Positions 41,553 through 49,982 of a stretch of 51,268 nt of DNA are shown piece by piece. This DNA comes from Phycicoccus sp. (lineage in GTDB: Bacteria > Actinomycetota > Actinomycetes > Actinomycetales > Dermatophilaceae). The notes beneath the pieces were generated by a model. The model was not told the origin of the DNA. It worked only from the letters and a program-made list of their open reading frames with translations, and ran no database searches. Numbering within the stretch: the stretch's first letter is position 1; every line of letters starts with the position of its first letter. The stretch is from positions 1-51,268 of the forward strand of contig JAGOME010000027.1 in assembly GCA_017993715.1 (NCBI GenBank), in the 5' to 3' direction. The position numbers and the translations under genes are program-made.

Positions 41553-41818
41553 GGCGATCAGCCTACCGGTCGAGCCCCCCGCGGGTTGGGCGGGTTCGGC
41601 AACGAACCGTGGTTAGCGGCCCGCCGCGCCCCGGCTGCCGGCCTGCCGCGCCCCGGCTGCGCGCGCGCGTGCCTGCTGAGTCGCATTCTGTCAAGTGGGG
41701 CGGGGCTCCTGTTTTGGACGAGAATCATGCCCCTGACCTGCGCAAACGCTGTGTGGATTGGTTCCAGGCCGTCCTTGTGCCGTGGTATCCTGGGTGTCGC
41801 GAAAGGGGAAAACAGCAC

Positions 41819-42301
41819 ATGGTTTTCAAGGTCGGCGAAACGGTCGTGTACCCCCACCACGGGGCTGCACGGATCGAAGAGATCATCACACGCACCATCA
41901 AGGGTGAGGAGAAGCTCTACCTCAAGCTCAAGGTCGCCCAAGGCGACCTCGTGATTCAGGTTCCCGCCGAGAATTGCGATCTGGTCGGCGTGCGCGATGT
42001 CGTGTCCAAGGAGGGCCTGGACCGGGTCTTCCAGGTTCTGCGCACCCCATACGCCGAGGAGCCCACCAACTGGTCGCGGCGCTTCAAGGCCAATCTCGAG
42101 AAGCTCGCCTCCGGCGATGTCATCAAGGTTGCCGAGGTCGTGCGGGACCTCTGGAGGCGCGACAAGGATCGCGGACTGTCCGCCGGCGAGAAGCGCATGC
42201 TGGCCAAGGCTCGTCAGATCCTGGTCTCCGAGCTTGCTCTCGCCGAAAAGACCGACGAGGACAAGGCCGAGACGATCCTGGACGAGGTGCTCGCTTCCTG
42301 A
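41819..42301 (+). CDS. carD: CarD family transcriptional regulator
   Basis: 160 residues from ATG 41819 with AAAGGGG about 10 bases upstream. The N-terminal RNA-polymerase-interacting Tudor-like domain reads [20 protein letters not shown], and the C-terminal DNA-binding helical domain includes [19 protein letters not shown] (the Trp that wedges the promoter bubble) and [20 protein letters not shown]. CarD binds the beta subunit and stabilises open complexes, chiefly at rRNA promoters. It is first in carD-ispD-ispF. The 266 bases upstream hold a TATCCT (41786-41791) as possible -10 and no gene. Confidence 0.96.
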   Translation: MVFKVGETVVYPHHGAARIEEIITRTIKGEEKLYLKLKVAQGDLVIQVPAENCDLVGVRDVVSKEGLDRVFQVLRTPYAEEPTNWSRRFKANLEKLASGDVIKVAEVVRDLWRRDKDRGLSAGEKRMLAKARQILVSELALAEKTDEDKAETILDEVLAS

Positions 42302-42303
42302 GC

Positions 42304-43032
42304 GTGAGCACCGCGTTGCACAACGCTGCATTTGATCACGACGCCGACACCCCTGCGGGTGTCGGCGTCGTCGTCGTGGCAGGCGGATCCGGCACGCGCC
42401 TGGGCGCCGCCGAGCCCAAGGCCTTCGTCCCGCTGGCTGGCCGCCCCCTCCTGGACTGGGCTCTGACGACCATTGGCCAACTCCCCGACCTGGTCGGTGT
42501 CGTGGCGGTCGTCCCCGACGCCTACGCCGATCGGGAACACCCGGCATTCGGCTCCTGGCTGCACCCACAGGTGCGGCTGGTCACCGGTGGCGCCCAACGC
42601 GCCGACTCGGTCCGAGCCGGGCTCGCGGTGCTGCCGGACTGCGAGGTGATCCTGGTTCATGACGCGGCCCGGTGCCTGACGCCACTCGCGGTGTTCGAGC
42701 GGGTGGTCGCCGCGGTACGGGCCGGAGACCCCGGGGTCGTGCCCGGCCTCGCGGTCGTCGACACGATGAAGATCGTCGACGCGGACGGGTTCGTCACCGG
42801 GACCGCCGACCGCGAGACCCTGCGGGCCGTCCAGACCCCGCAAGGGTTCGCCGGGCCGGTGTTGCGGGCGGCGCACCGCGGAGGAGGTGACGCCACCGAT
42901 GATGCGGGCCTGGTCGAACAGGCCGGGTATGCCGTGCGCGTCGTCCCCGGGGACCCCGCGGCATTCAAGGTGACGACGCCCGCAGACCTGGCTGCCGCGC
43001 AGCGGCTCGTCGCGCGAGGATGGCGGCCATGA
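42304..43032 (+). CDS. ispD: 2-C-methyl-D-erythritol 4-phosphate cytidylyltransferase IspD
   Basis: 242 residues from GTG 42304, two bases after carD. The nucleotidyltransferase signature [19 protein letters not shown] (near residue 22) and [19 protein letters not shown] and [10 protein letters not shown] are all at their usual places. It makes CDP-methylerythritol in the non-mevalonate isoprenoid pathway. The stop overlaps the ispF ATG by four bases. Confidence 0.95.
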   Translation: MSTALHNAAFDHDADTPAGVGVVVVAGGSGTRLGAAEPKAFVPLAGRPLLDWALTTIGQLPDLVGVVAVVPDAYADREHPAFGSWLHPQVRLVTGGAQRADSVRAGLAVLPDCEVILVHDAARCLTPLAVFERVVAAVRAGDPGVVPGLAVVDTMKIVDADGFVTGTADRETLRAVQTPQGFAGPVLRAAHRGGGDATDDAGLVEQAGYAVRVVPGDPAAFKVTTPADLAAAQRLVARGWRP

Positions 43033-43517
43033 CGGTGCTGCCGCGGGTGGGGATTGGGGTCGATGTGCATGCCTTCGCGCCGGAGGGGAGCGAGCGCGAC
43101 CTGTGGGTGGCCGGGCTGGTCTGGCCCGGGGAGCGTGGTCTCGAAGGCCACTCCGACGCCGACGTCGCCGCGCATGCCTGCTGTGATGCGCTGTTTTCGG
43201 CTGCGGGCATCGGGGATCTCGGCGCGCATTTCGGGACCTCCCGGCCGGAGTTTGCCGGCGCCTCGGGGGTGACCCTGCTCGCCGAGGCGGCTCGCTTGGT
43301 GCGGGAGGCGGGCTTTGACATCGGCAACATCGCGGTCCAGGTCATCGGCAACCGACCCAAGATCGGTACCCGTCGCGCCGAGGCGCAGGCGGCGCTGTCG
43401 GCCGCAGCCGGAGCGCCGGTGACGGTGAGCGGCACGACAACCGACGGGCTGGGCCTGACCGGGCGTGCTGAGGGGATCGCCGCGATCGCGACCGCCCTGC
43501 TCATCGGTTCGAGGTAA
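43029..43517 (+). CDS. ispF: 2-C-methyl-D-erythritol 2,4-cyclodiphosphate synthase IspF
   Basis: 162 residues. Zinc-binding GIGVDVHAF (Asp and His) and the [23 protein letters not shown] segment, [17 protein letters not shown] and [17 protein letters not shown] are present. It cyclises CDP-ME 2-phosphate. It starts inside the ispD stop; an in-frame ATG at 43020 is an alternative. Its TAA lies inside a large hairpin that ends the operon here. Confidence 0.95.
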   Translation: MTVLPRVGIGVDVHAFAPEGSERDLWVAGLVWPGERGLEGHSDADVAAHACCDALFSAAGIGDLGAHFGTSRPEFAGASGVTLLAEAARLVREAGFDIGNIAVQVIGNRPKIGTRRAEAQAALSAAAGAPVTVSGTTTDGLGLTGRAEGIAAIATALLIGSR

Positions 43518-43555
43518 TCGACGCATCGAATCGAGGCGTCGAATACCTCGAACCG
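43505..43555 (+). terminator. Terminator hairpin overlapping the ispF stop codon
   Basis: Arms 43505-43524 and 43536-43555 match at 19 of 20 positions with an 11-base loop. The ispF TAA (43515-43517) is within the left arm. No T run follows. The operon that normally continues to cysS therefore appears to be terminated here. Confidence 0.75.
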
Positions 43556-43581
43556 GCCGCCGCTGCGTAGGCTCCCCAAGC

Positions 43582-43932
43582 GTGAGCACCCAGGGGAATG
43601 CCATCGATCCAACCGTCCCGCCGTCCGGACCGGGTTGCCTCGAGTGCACCGCGTCGGGGGGATGGTGGTTCCACTTGCGTCGCTGCGCGCAGTGCGGCCA
43701 CATCGGCTGCTGCGACAGCTCGCCGTCGCAGCATGCCACCCAGCACGCACACTCGTCCGGACACCCGGTGATCCAGAGCTACGAGCCCGGTGAGGACTGG
43801 TTCTACGACTTCCGGTCGGGAGAAGCCGGCTACGGCCCCGAGCTTGCGCCACCGACGGGCCACCCGGCCAATCAGCCGGCGCCCGGTCCGGCGGGGGCCG
43901 TGCCCGCCAACTGGCAGTCCCTGCTGCACTGA
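43582..43932 (+). CDS. UBP-type zinc finger protein
   Basis: 116 residues from GTG 43582. Cys and His ligands of a UBP zinc finger are spaced as expected: CLECTASGGWWFHLRRCAQC, GHIGCCDSS, then HATQHAHSSGHPVIQSYEPGE split over two strands. The C-terminus is Pro-rich. In eukaryotes this fold binds the ubiquitin tail; bacterial members have no known ligand. TAGGCT (43568-43573) ends 8 bases before the GTG, so it is probably leaderless. It is convergent with the next gene, with 4 bases between stops. Confidence 0.85.
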   Translation: MSTQGNAIDPTVPPSGPGCLECTASGGWWFHLRRCAQCGHIGCCDSSPSQHATQHAHSSGHPVIQSYEPGEDWFYDFRSGEAGYGPELAPPTGHPANQPAPGPAGAVPANWQSLLH

Positions 43933-43936
43933 GCGG

Positions 43937-44308
43937 TCAGGCCTGCGGTGGTGCGGGCTGGGCGGGTTGCGCGGGTTGCGCGGGTTGCCCTGGTGACTCG
44001 CCCGTGCGGTCGAGCAGGACCGCGGCGACGATCCCCACACTCCCGGCCAACCACACCAGCTGGGCGACCCCGGTGATAAGCGTCGACATCCAGACGTTCA
44101 CGGTCCGCCACATATAGGGGTAGATCACCAGCCCCAGGATCAGCGAGAACACCTCGCTCACGATCGCAATACTGAACCCGAGGATCGCGGCGACGCGCCA
44201 CCGGCCCCGGTGGCGATGAACGATCACGAGGATCAGCCCCACGATCCATGGCGCCGCCGCGAGGATCCGCTCGAGCACGGACCATTGCCAATACCCATTG
44301 AAGGCCAT
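43937..44308 (-). CDS. Small membrane protein with PAQ repeats
   Basis: 123 residues from ATG 44308 (GTG 44317 is an alternative; AAGGGG lies upstream). Four hydrophobic segments (ERILAAAPWIVGLILVIV, VAAILGFSIAIVSEVFSLILGLVIY, MSTLITGVAQLVWLAGSVGIVAAVLL in parts) are followed by a tail GQPAQPAQPAQPAPPQA. The tail comes from a 9-bp DNA repeat (CGGGTTGCG type) at about 43967-43992, which could vary in number between strains. Function unknown. Confidence 0.75.
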   Translation of the reverse strand: MAFNGYWQWSVLERILAAAPWIVGLILVIVHRHRGRWRVAAILGFSIAIVSEVFSLILGLVIYPYMWRTVNVWMSTLITGVAQLVWLAGSVGIVAAVLLDRTGESPGQPAQPAQPAQPAPPQA

Positions 44309-44486
44309 CACGCCCACCCCTTGCCGGTGCCCTCAGTCGGTCTCGGCGGCACCGTGCGCCTCACCCTACGCAGGGCGGGGGCCGGGGTCCGCGACGGGCG
44401 GCACGGCATTCGGGACCCTCCTCGGCGGGAGGCTCCCGGCCAGATAGGTTGGGCGAGTAGCCAGCCACGTGCCAGGAGGTTCTTCG

Positions 44487-45584
44487 ATGCCGCAGACCGT
44501 CAAGGGCGTCATTGCCCGCGCCAAGGGCGCTCCCGTCGAGCTTGTCGACGTCATCGTGCCCGACCCGGGGCCTGGTGAGGCCGTCGTCAGGGTCCAAGCC
44601 TGCGGCGTGTGCCACACCGACCTGCACTACCGCGAGGGCGGCATCAACGACGACTACCCCTTCCTGCTCGGACATGAGGCGTCGGGGATCGTGGAGTCAG
44701 TGGGCGAGGGGGTCACCGAGGTCGCGCCGGGCGACTTCGTCATCCTCAACTGGCGGGCCGTCTGCGGTGACTGCCGCGCGTGCCGCAAGGGCAAGCCGTG
44801 GTACTGCTTCAACACCCACAACGCGCGGCAGAAGATGACGCTCACGGATGGGACCGAGTTGTCGCCTGCGCTGGGGCTCGGGGCCTTCATCGACAAGACG
44901 CTCGTCGCCGCTGGCCAGTGCACCAAGGTCGACCCGTCGGCGCGGCCCGCCGCGGTCGGCCTGCTCGGTTGTGGCGTGATGGCGGGCTTCGGTGCCGCCG
45001 TCAACACCGGGGGTGTGGGCCGCGGAGACACCATCGCCGTCATCGGCTGTGGAGGGGTCGGGAATGCCGCCATTGCGGGCGCGGCGCTCGCGGGCGCGTC
45101 GACGATCATTGCCGTCGACGTGGACGACACCAAGCTGGAGTGGGCGCGCGGCTTCGGCGCCACCCACACGGTCAACAGCTCTCGTGAGGACGCGGTCGAG
45201 CGGATCCGCGAGCTGACCGGTGGTTTCGGGGCCGATGTGGTTGTCGAAGCCGTCGGGCGGCCGGAGACGTATGAGCAGGCGTTCTATGCGCGGGATCTCG
45301 CGGGAACCGTGGTCCTGGTGGGCGTGCCGACGCCGGACAAGCAGGTGACGCTGCCGATGATCGAGGTGTTTGGGCGCGGCGGGGCGCTGAAGTCCAGTTG
45401 GTACGGCGACTGCCTGCCGTCGCGTGATTTCCCGATGCTCGTCGACCTCTATCAGCAGGGTCGGTTTGACCTTGACGCGTTCGTGTCCGAGACGATCGGG
45501 CTGGGTGATGTCGAGGCGGCCTTCGCCAAGATGCACGAGGGGACGGTGCTGCGTTCCGTGGTCCTGCTCGAGGACGAGCAGTGA
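44487..45584 (+). CDS. mscR: S-(hydroxymethyl)mycothiol dehydrogenase (formaldehyde detoxification)
   Basis: 365 residues, with AGGAGG 8 bases before the ATG. A zinc MDR alcohol dehydrogenase: catalytic zinc ligands in [14 protein letters not shown] and [12 protein letters not shown], structural zinc cysteines in [15 protein letters not shown], and nucleotide loop [15 protein letters not shown]. The fit to actinobacterial MscR/mycothiol-dependent formaldehyde dehydrogenase is strong ([20 protein letters not shown]). It oxidises the mycothiol-formaldehyde adduct. Coupled by GTGA overlap to an MBL hydrolase, as in mycobacteria (Rv2259-Rv2260). Confidence 0.93.
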   Translation: MPQTVKGVIARAKGAPVELVDVIVPDPGPGEAVVRVQACGVCHTDLHYREGGINDDYPFLLGHEASGIVESVGEGVTEVAPGDFVILNWRAVCGDCRACRKGKPWYCFNTHNARQKMTLTDGTELSPALGLGAFIDKTLVAAGQCTKVDPSARPAAVGLLGCGVMAGFGAAVNTGGVGRGDTIAVIGCGGVGNAAIAGAALAGASTIIAVDVDDTKLEWARGFGATHTVNSSREDAVERIRELTGGFGADVVVEAVGRPETYEQAFYARDLAGTVVLVGVPTPDKQVTLPMIEVFGRGGALKSSWYGDCLPSRDFPMLVDLYQQGRFDLDAFVSETIGLGDVEAAFAKMHEGTVLRSVVLLEDEQ

Positions 45585-46240
45585 CCGGAATGCCGTTGCC
45601 GACGTCCCCTGGTGGGGTGCGGGTCGAGCGGGTCGTCACGTCGGGGCAGTTCTGCCTCGATGGCGGGTGCTGGGATGTCGACAACAATGTGTGGATCGTG
45701 GGTGACGATGCGTCCTGCGTCGTGATCGATGCGGCGCACGATGCGGCCACGATTCTGGCGGCGGTGGGCGACCGCGCGGTGGCGGCGATCGTGTTGAGCC
45801 ACGGACACAATGACCACATCAATGCGGCGGCCGAGGTGGCCTCGGCGACCGGTGCGCCGCTCCGGCTGTGTGCGGCCGATGACATGTTGTGGGAGATGAC
45901 CTATCCGGACGGGCCTGGGTATGAGGCGCTCACGGATGGGGATGAGCTGACCGTGGGTGACGTAGTGCTGACGGTCCTGCGCACCCCGGGGCACTCGCCG
46001 GGCGCGGTGTGCGTGTCGGCGCCGGCGCTGGGGGTCGTCTTCTCCGGCGACACGCTGTTCCAGGGCGGTCCGGGGGCGACGGGGCGGTCGTTCAGCGACT
46101 TCCCGACGATCATCGACTCGATCGAGTCCCGGCTGCTGACCCTGCCGCCGGAGACCGTGGTCCTGACCGGGCATGGCGATGCGACGAGCATCGGGGCCGA
46201 GGCGCCGCATCTGCAGGAGTGGATCGACCGGGGCCACTGA
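45581..46240 (+). CDS. Metallo-beta-lactamase fold hydrolase, partner of mscR
   Basis: 219 residues. The metal motif is [12 protein letters not shown] (HxHxDH), with further ligands in [30 protein letters not shown] and [13 protein letters not shown]. This is the glyoxalase-II-like subgroup, which cleaves thioesters. Next to mscR, the natural inference is hydrolysis of S-formylmycothiol to formate and mycothiol; this is inferred, not shown. GTG start lies in the mscR stop. Confidence 0.9.
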   Translation: MTGMPLPTSPGGVRVERVVTSGQFCLDGGCWDVDNNVWIVGDDASCVVIDAAHDAATILAAVGDRAVAAIVLSHGHNDHINAAAEVASATGAPLRLCAADDMLWEMTYPDGPGYEALTDGDELTVGDVVLTVLRTPGHSPGAVCVSAPALGVVFSGDTLFQGGPGATGRSFSDFPTIIDSIESRLLTLPPETVVLTGHGDATSIGAEAPHLQEWIDRGH

Positions 46241-46270
46241 GCCCGGGCACGTTGGTGCGCGGACCTCGCT

Positions 46271-46350
46271 GTCCCACCGAGGTCGCGGAACTTCCTTGAG
46301 GTCGCAAGAGGTCTTGCGACCTCAAGGAGTTTCCGCGACTTCAGTGGGAC
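46271..46350. repeat. 80-bp palindrome left of the DUF559 gene
   Basis: Arms 46271-46310 and 46311-46350 match at about 35 of 40 positions, with the centre GCAAGAGGTCTTGC. The core GGTCGCAAGAGGTC, followed by TTGCGACCTC, is shared with the palindrome at 47384-47463 on the other side of the gene. It lies 30 bases after the MBL gene stop and 34 bases before the DUF559 stop. Confidence 0.85.
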
Positions 46351-46384
46351 GCGCCGGGGCCTGCGCCCCGGCCGAAGGTGAGGG

Positions 46385-47314
46385 TCAAGCGGCCCGGGAG
46401 ACCCGAGCGAGCTTCTTGGCGCGCCAGATCTTGTCTGCGACCTGGTCGGGATGAGCCAGGTCGGCCCAGGTGAGGCGCACGATCGCGTACCCGAGCGCTC
46501 GCAGCCGATCCTCGCGGGCCTTCTCCCTCGTCAGCGCCTGCTTGCCGTCCGAGCCCTCGTACTTGACCAGTCCGTCGAACTCGACAATCACCCGGCCATC
46601 CACGAGGAAGTCAACCCTCCCGATCATCCGCCCCGACGGCTCACACATCGTGATCTGGGCCTGCACAGCGAACCCAAGGTCTTGGAGGAGCAGACGAGTG
46701 CGGGTTTCCCCGGGCGACTCGCTCTTGGGGTCGGACGCCAGAAGATGCTTCATCGCTCGTGCCCGTGCGCGCGGTGTGGGGTCGAGAAGGTCGATCGCTT
46801 CAACAATGTCCTCGATGAGGCTCCCGCGGTGCAGGGCCGCGTCGATCGGGACCAGGCCCGGCTCGCGCCCATCGCGGACGAGCACCTGCGCCAAGGCCAT
46901 CGGCAGCGCCATGCAGGCCACGCCGCCGCGGTCGACGACCAGCGCCTCGGGGTGCCGTGGGTGGACTCGAACGCCGGACCGGACGCGGGTGCGCTGGACC
47001 GGTCCTTGCACGTCGACGATGTCCAACGACACCCCGAACAGCGGGAGACCATGCAGAGCCAGGGCGCTGGCATGGGTGACCACCCAGTCGGGTCGGTCGG
47101 CCATGACCGCCCGGGTGCGTAGTGCAAGTCGGCCCTCCGGAGTAGCCGCATCCCACGCCGAGCCCAGGACGTAGGCGGCCCGGCGCAGCCGCCTGAGGGT
47201 CCCGTCACGACAGAGGTCCTCCAGGGCGTGCCGGTCGAGGTCGATACCTGTGGCCATAGCCGTGCTGAGGACATTGCCGTGGCGGGTCGCGAGGGCGAGG
47301 AGTCGTTCAGTCAT
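46385..47314 (-). CDS. AbiEi-like winged helix plus DUF559 (Vsr-like) nuclease domain protein
   Basis: 309 residues. The N-terminus (HALEDLCRDGTLRRLRRAAYVL) looks like the winged helix of type IV toxin-antitoxin AbiEi-type proteins, followed by VTHASALALHGLPLFG. The C-terminal about 110 residues are DUF559, a restriction-endonuclease-like fold related to Vsr: ETRTRLLLQDLGF, GRVDFLVDGRVIVEFDGLVKYE (catalytic Asp, and Glu-x-Asp) and REDRLRALGYAIVRLTWADL. Such genes are common, often multicopy, in actinobacteria, and their role is unknown. Here the gene is bracketed by two related palindromes and sits in the gap of a split housekeeping operon, both signs of mobility. Confidence 0.85.
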   Translation of the reverse strand: MTERLLALATRHGNVLSTAMATGIDLDRHALEDLCRDGTLRRLRRAAYVLGSAWDAATPEGRLALRTRAVMADRPDWVVTHASALALHGLPLFGVSLDIVDVQGPVQRTRVRSGVRVHPRHPEALVVDRGGVACMALPMALAQVLVRDGREPGLVPIDAALHRGSLIEDIVEAIDLLDPTPRARARAMKHLLASDPKSESPGETRTRLLLQDLGFAVQAQITMCEPSGRMIGRVDFLVDGRVIVEFDGLVKYEGSDGKQALTREKAREDRLRALGYAIVRLTWADLAHPDQVADKIWRAKKLARVSRAA

Positions 47315-47383
47315 GACCAGAGCGTGCCTGCGATGGCCGATTGGTCGCAGAAGTTATCCCCAGCCTGGTCGACCTCGGTCGCA

Positions 47384-47463
47384 ACCCCACTGAGGTCGCA
47401 CCAGTTCCCCAGGGTCGCAAGAGGTCCTGCGACCTCGGGGAACTGCTGCGACCCCGTTGGGAA
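47384..47463. repeat. 80-bp palindrome right of the DUF559 gene
   Basis: This is centred at 47423/47424 with core GCAAGAGGTCCTGC. About 29 of 40 positions pair. Its centre (GGTCGCAAGAGGTC, then a variable base and TGCGACCTC) is nearly identical to that of the palindrome at 46271-46350. It starts 70 bases upstream of the DUF559 ATG, so it may also lie in that gene's promoter region. Confidence 0.8.
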
Positions 47464-47529
47464 GTGGGGGTGGGGTGGGCCGCGCGGCATTCGGCAGGAG
47501 CGGTGGTGTGCCGCCGGTAACCTTGACCG

Positions 47530-48966
47530 GTGACCCTGAGGCTGTTCGACTCCCTGTCCCGTGAGCTACGCGAGTTCACTCCCCTCACCCCCGGCAAGGT
47601 CGGCATCTACATCTGCGGGCTCACCACCCAGGCGCCGCCGCACCTCGGACATGTGCGGTTCGCTGTCGCCTTCGATGTCCTGCGCCGTTGGCTCGTGCGC
47701 GGGCACGGCTACGACGTCACCCTGATCCGCAATGTCACCGACATCGACGACAAGATCCTGGCCAAGGCGCAGGAGTTCGGCGAGCCCTGGTATGCCGTGA
47801 GCTACCGCAACGAGGTCGAGACCGCCGACGCGCTCCGCTCGCTCGGGGTCTTGCCCCCGACCTACGAGCCGCGCGCGACCGGGCACGTCACCGAGATGGT
47901 GACTCTCATGGAGAGCCTCGTCGCTCGCGGTCATGCCTATCCGGCGCCGGACGAGAGCGGTGACGTGTACTTCGACGTCAAGTCCTGGTCCGACTACGGC
48001 GAGCTGACCCACCAGCGGCTCGACGACATGGAGGCCGCCCAGGATGCCGACCCGCGTGGCAAGCGCGACCCTCGCGACTTCGCGCTCTGGAAAGGGCACA
48101 AGTCCGACGAGCCGCTCACCGCGGCCTGGCCCACGCCCTACGGCCACGGCCGCCCGGGCTGGCACTTGGAGTGCTCCGCGATGGCACGCAAGTACCTCGG
48201 GGATGCCTTCGACATCCACGGCGGCGGCGTCGACCTGCGGTTCCCACACCACGAGAACGAGCTTGCTCAGTCCCGGGCCGCTGGCCTCGGGTTCGCCCAG
48301 TTCTGGCTGCACAACGCCTGGGTGACCATGGGTGGCGAAAAGATGAGCAAATCGCTCGGTAACTCCCTCAGGGTCAGCGAGGTCGTCAAGGAGCACCGCC
48401 CGCTCGCCGTGCGCTACTACCTCACGGCGGCGCACTACCGCAGCATGATCGAGTTTCAGGACTCCTCCCTCGTCGAGGCGGCGGCCGCAGTGGACCGGAT
48501 CGACGGCTTCCTGCGCCGGGCTCTGCCCGACGATACGTATGCCGTGCCGTCCGGCGATGAGGTCCTCCCGGGGGACTTCGTCGAGGCGATGAACGACGAT
48601 CTCGGGGTCTCCAGCGCCCTTGCCGTCGTTCATGAGACGGTGCGTGCCGGGAACACCTGCCTTGTCGACGGGGACGTCGAAGACGCGGCCGCCCATGCCC
48701 GCACGGTCATCGCCATGACCGACATTCTCGGCATCAACCCGCTCGACCCCGGGTGGGCGAGCGGTGGTGGCGAGGAGGCGCAGGCCCTCAGCGCCCTCGA
48801 TGCACTGGTGCAGGAGCGTATTCATGCCCGCGCCAAAGCGCGGTCCGCTCGCGACTGGGAGGCCGCGGACGGCATTCGCGATGCCCTGACTGCTGCGGGA
48901 ATTGCGTTGGAAGACACCGCCGCCGGCGCTCGCTGGTCGCTCTCCCGGGAAAAGGTGAACCCCTAA
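47530..48966 (+). CDS. cysS: Cysteinyl-tRNA synthetase
   Basis: 478 residues from GTG 47530. HIGH appears as HLGH (residues 38-41) in [17 protein letters not shown], and KMSKS is at 271-275. The zinc site is Cys29, Cys215, His240 and Glu244. Length and DALR-like C-terminal helices ([22 protein letters not shown]) fit CysS rather than the shorter MshC. TAACCT (47518-47523) ends 6 bases before the GTG, giving a leaderless promoter that would replace read-through from ispF. The stop overlaps the rlmB ATG by one base (TAATG). Confidence 0.95.
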   Translation: MTLRLFDSLSRELREFTPLTPGKVGIYICGLTTQAPPHLGHVRFAVAFDVLRRWLVRGHGYDVTLIRNVTDIDDKILAKAQEFGEPWYAVSYRNEVETADALRSLGVLPPTYEPRATGHVTEMVTLMESLVARGHAYPAPDESGDVYFDVKSWSDYGELTHQRLDDMEAAQDADPRGKRDPRDFALWKGHKSDEPLTAAWPTPYGHGRPGWHLECSAMARKYLGDAFDIHGGGVDLRFPHHENELAQSRAAGLGFAQFWLHNAWVTMGGEKMSKSLGNSLRVSEVVKEHRPLAVRYYLTAAHYRSMIEFQDSSLVEAAAAVDRIDGFLRRALPDDTYAVPSGDEVLPGDFVEAMNDDLGVSSALAVVHETVRAGNTCLVDGDVEDAAAHARTVIAMTDILGINPLDPGWASGGGEEAQALSALDALVQERIHARAKARSARDWEAADGIRDALTAAGIALEDTAAGARWSLSREKVNP

Positions 48967-49940
48967 TGGCAGGCAACTCGCAGCGTCGCGGAGCCGTCCG
49001 CAAGACCGGCTCCAAGAAGGGCGCGACGGCCGGTTCCGGTGGGCAACGCCGCAAGGGCCTGGAGGGCAAGGGGCCCACCCCCAAGGCGGTGGACAGGCCC
49101 AAGCACAAGGCCCACAAGTTCGCGGCGGCCGCCGATAAGCGCAGTGGCGGAGCAGGCGCGGGACGCACCTCCTCAGGTCGCACGTCCACCCGACGGGACA
49201 AGGCGAGCAGCGAGATGGTGGCGGGCCGCAATGCCGTCGTCGAGGCGCTGCGCGCCGACGTTCCGGTCACGACGATGTATGTCGCCGGTCGGGTCGACTC
49301 CGACGACCGCGTGCGTGAGGCACTCAAGATCGCTGGGGAGCGCGGCATTCCGATCCTCGAGACCCCGCGCGGAGAGCTCGACCGGCTCACCGACGGCGCC
49401 GTCCACCAAGGGTTGGCGCTGCAGGTGCCTCCCTACGAGTACGTGCATCCGAGCGACCTGGTCGACCCGGAGATGCCGGGGATCCCGCTCATCGTGGCCC
49501 TCGACGGCATCACCGACCCGCGCAACCTGGGCGCCATCATCCGGTCGGTCGCGGCCTTCGGTGGACATGGAGTTGTTGTGCCGCAACGACGTTCGGTCGG
49601 GATGACCGCCTCGGCGTGGAAGACGTCGGCAGGCGCGGCGGCACGCATCCCGGTCGCCCAGGCCGGCAATCTCACCAGCACGCTCAAGGACTACCGCAAA
49701 GCAGGGTTCTTCGTCATCGGCCTCGACATGGAGGGTGACGTCGAGTTGCCCGACCTTGACCTTGCGTCCGAGCCGCTCGTTGTCGTCGTGGGGTCCGAGG
49801 GCAAGGGCCTGTCCCGACTGGTCCGTGAAACCTGCGACCAGATCGTGTCGGTCCCGATGAGCTCAGCTGTCGAGTCGCTCAACGCGGGCATCGCCACCGG
49901 TGTCACGCTGTACGAAGTGGCCCGGCGGCGGCGCCGCTGA
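48966..49940 (+). CDS. rlmB: 23S rRNA (guanosine-2'-O)-methyltransferase RlmB (SpoU/TrmH family)
   Basis: 324 residues. A basic, low-complexity N-terminus of about 85 residues ([20 protein letters not shown]) precedes the substrate-binding domain ([18 protein letters not shown]) and the knotted SPOUT domain. SPOUT motifs 1-3: [40 protein letters not shown] and [18 protein letters not shown]. It methylates the ribosomal G2251-equivalent. Coupled to cysS. Confidence 0.93.
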   Translation: MAGNSQRRGAVRKTGSKKGATAGSGGQRRKGLEGKGPTPKAVDRPKHKAHKFAAAADKRSGGAGAGRTSSGRTSTRRDKASSEMVAGRNAVVEALRADVPVTTMYVAGRVDSDDRVREALKIAGERGIPILETPRGELDRLTDGAVHQGLALQVPPYEYVHPSDLVDPEMPGIPLIVALDGITDPRNLGAIIRSVAAFGGHGVVVPQRRSVGMTASAWKTSAGAAARIPVAQAGNLTSTLKDYRKAGFFVIGLDMEGDVELPDLDLASEPLVVVVGSEGKGLSRLVRETCDQIVSVPMSSAVESLNAGIATGVTLYEVARRRRR

Positions 49941-49982
49941 AGCGCCGCTGATCTGCCACCAGGCCTTTCACAGAGGGGGACC

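Larger units (their letters stand above)
1668..49350. repeat. Dispersed word GAATGCC(G)/(C)GGCATTC, about 58 copies
   Basis: The GGCATTC orientation starts at 1668, 2189, 3836, 4261, 4502, 12593, 13521, 16806, 17405, 19047, 20023, 20161, 20400, 23162, 24796, 28762, 31107, 32006, 35462, 35678, 35862, 36965, 36988, 37009, 39867, 40053, 42543, 42960, 44405, 47486, 48871 and 49344. The GAATGCC orientation starts at 2456, 4490, 4706, 5890, 6816, 7041, 11030, 12449, 12840, 14137, 18410, 19663, 20071, 22037, 23518, 27142, 29316, 31092, 31861, 33052, 36200, 38924, 39956, 43596, 45062 and 45588. All but two extend to the octamer. Hand count; a few may be missed. Confidence 0.85.

Noticed and set aside
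46385-47314. DUF559 protein as a functional AbiE toxin-antitoxin pair
   Set aside because: No AbiEii-type nucleotidyltransferase toxin gene is adjacent, so it is not a standard two-gene system.
1668-49350. Octamer word as a polar chromosome-segregation (KOPS) or Chi signal
   Set aside because: The two orientations are nearly balanced in one continuous stretch; KOPS and Chi are strongly strand-biased on a replichore. A switch at an origin or terminus within the window could mask this, but the orientations are mixed throughout.
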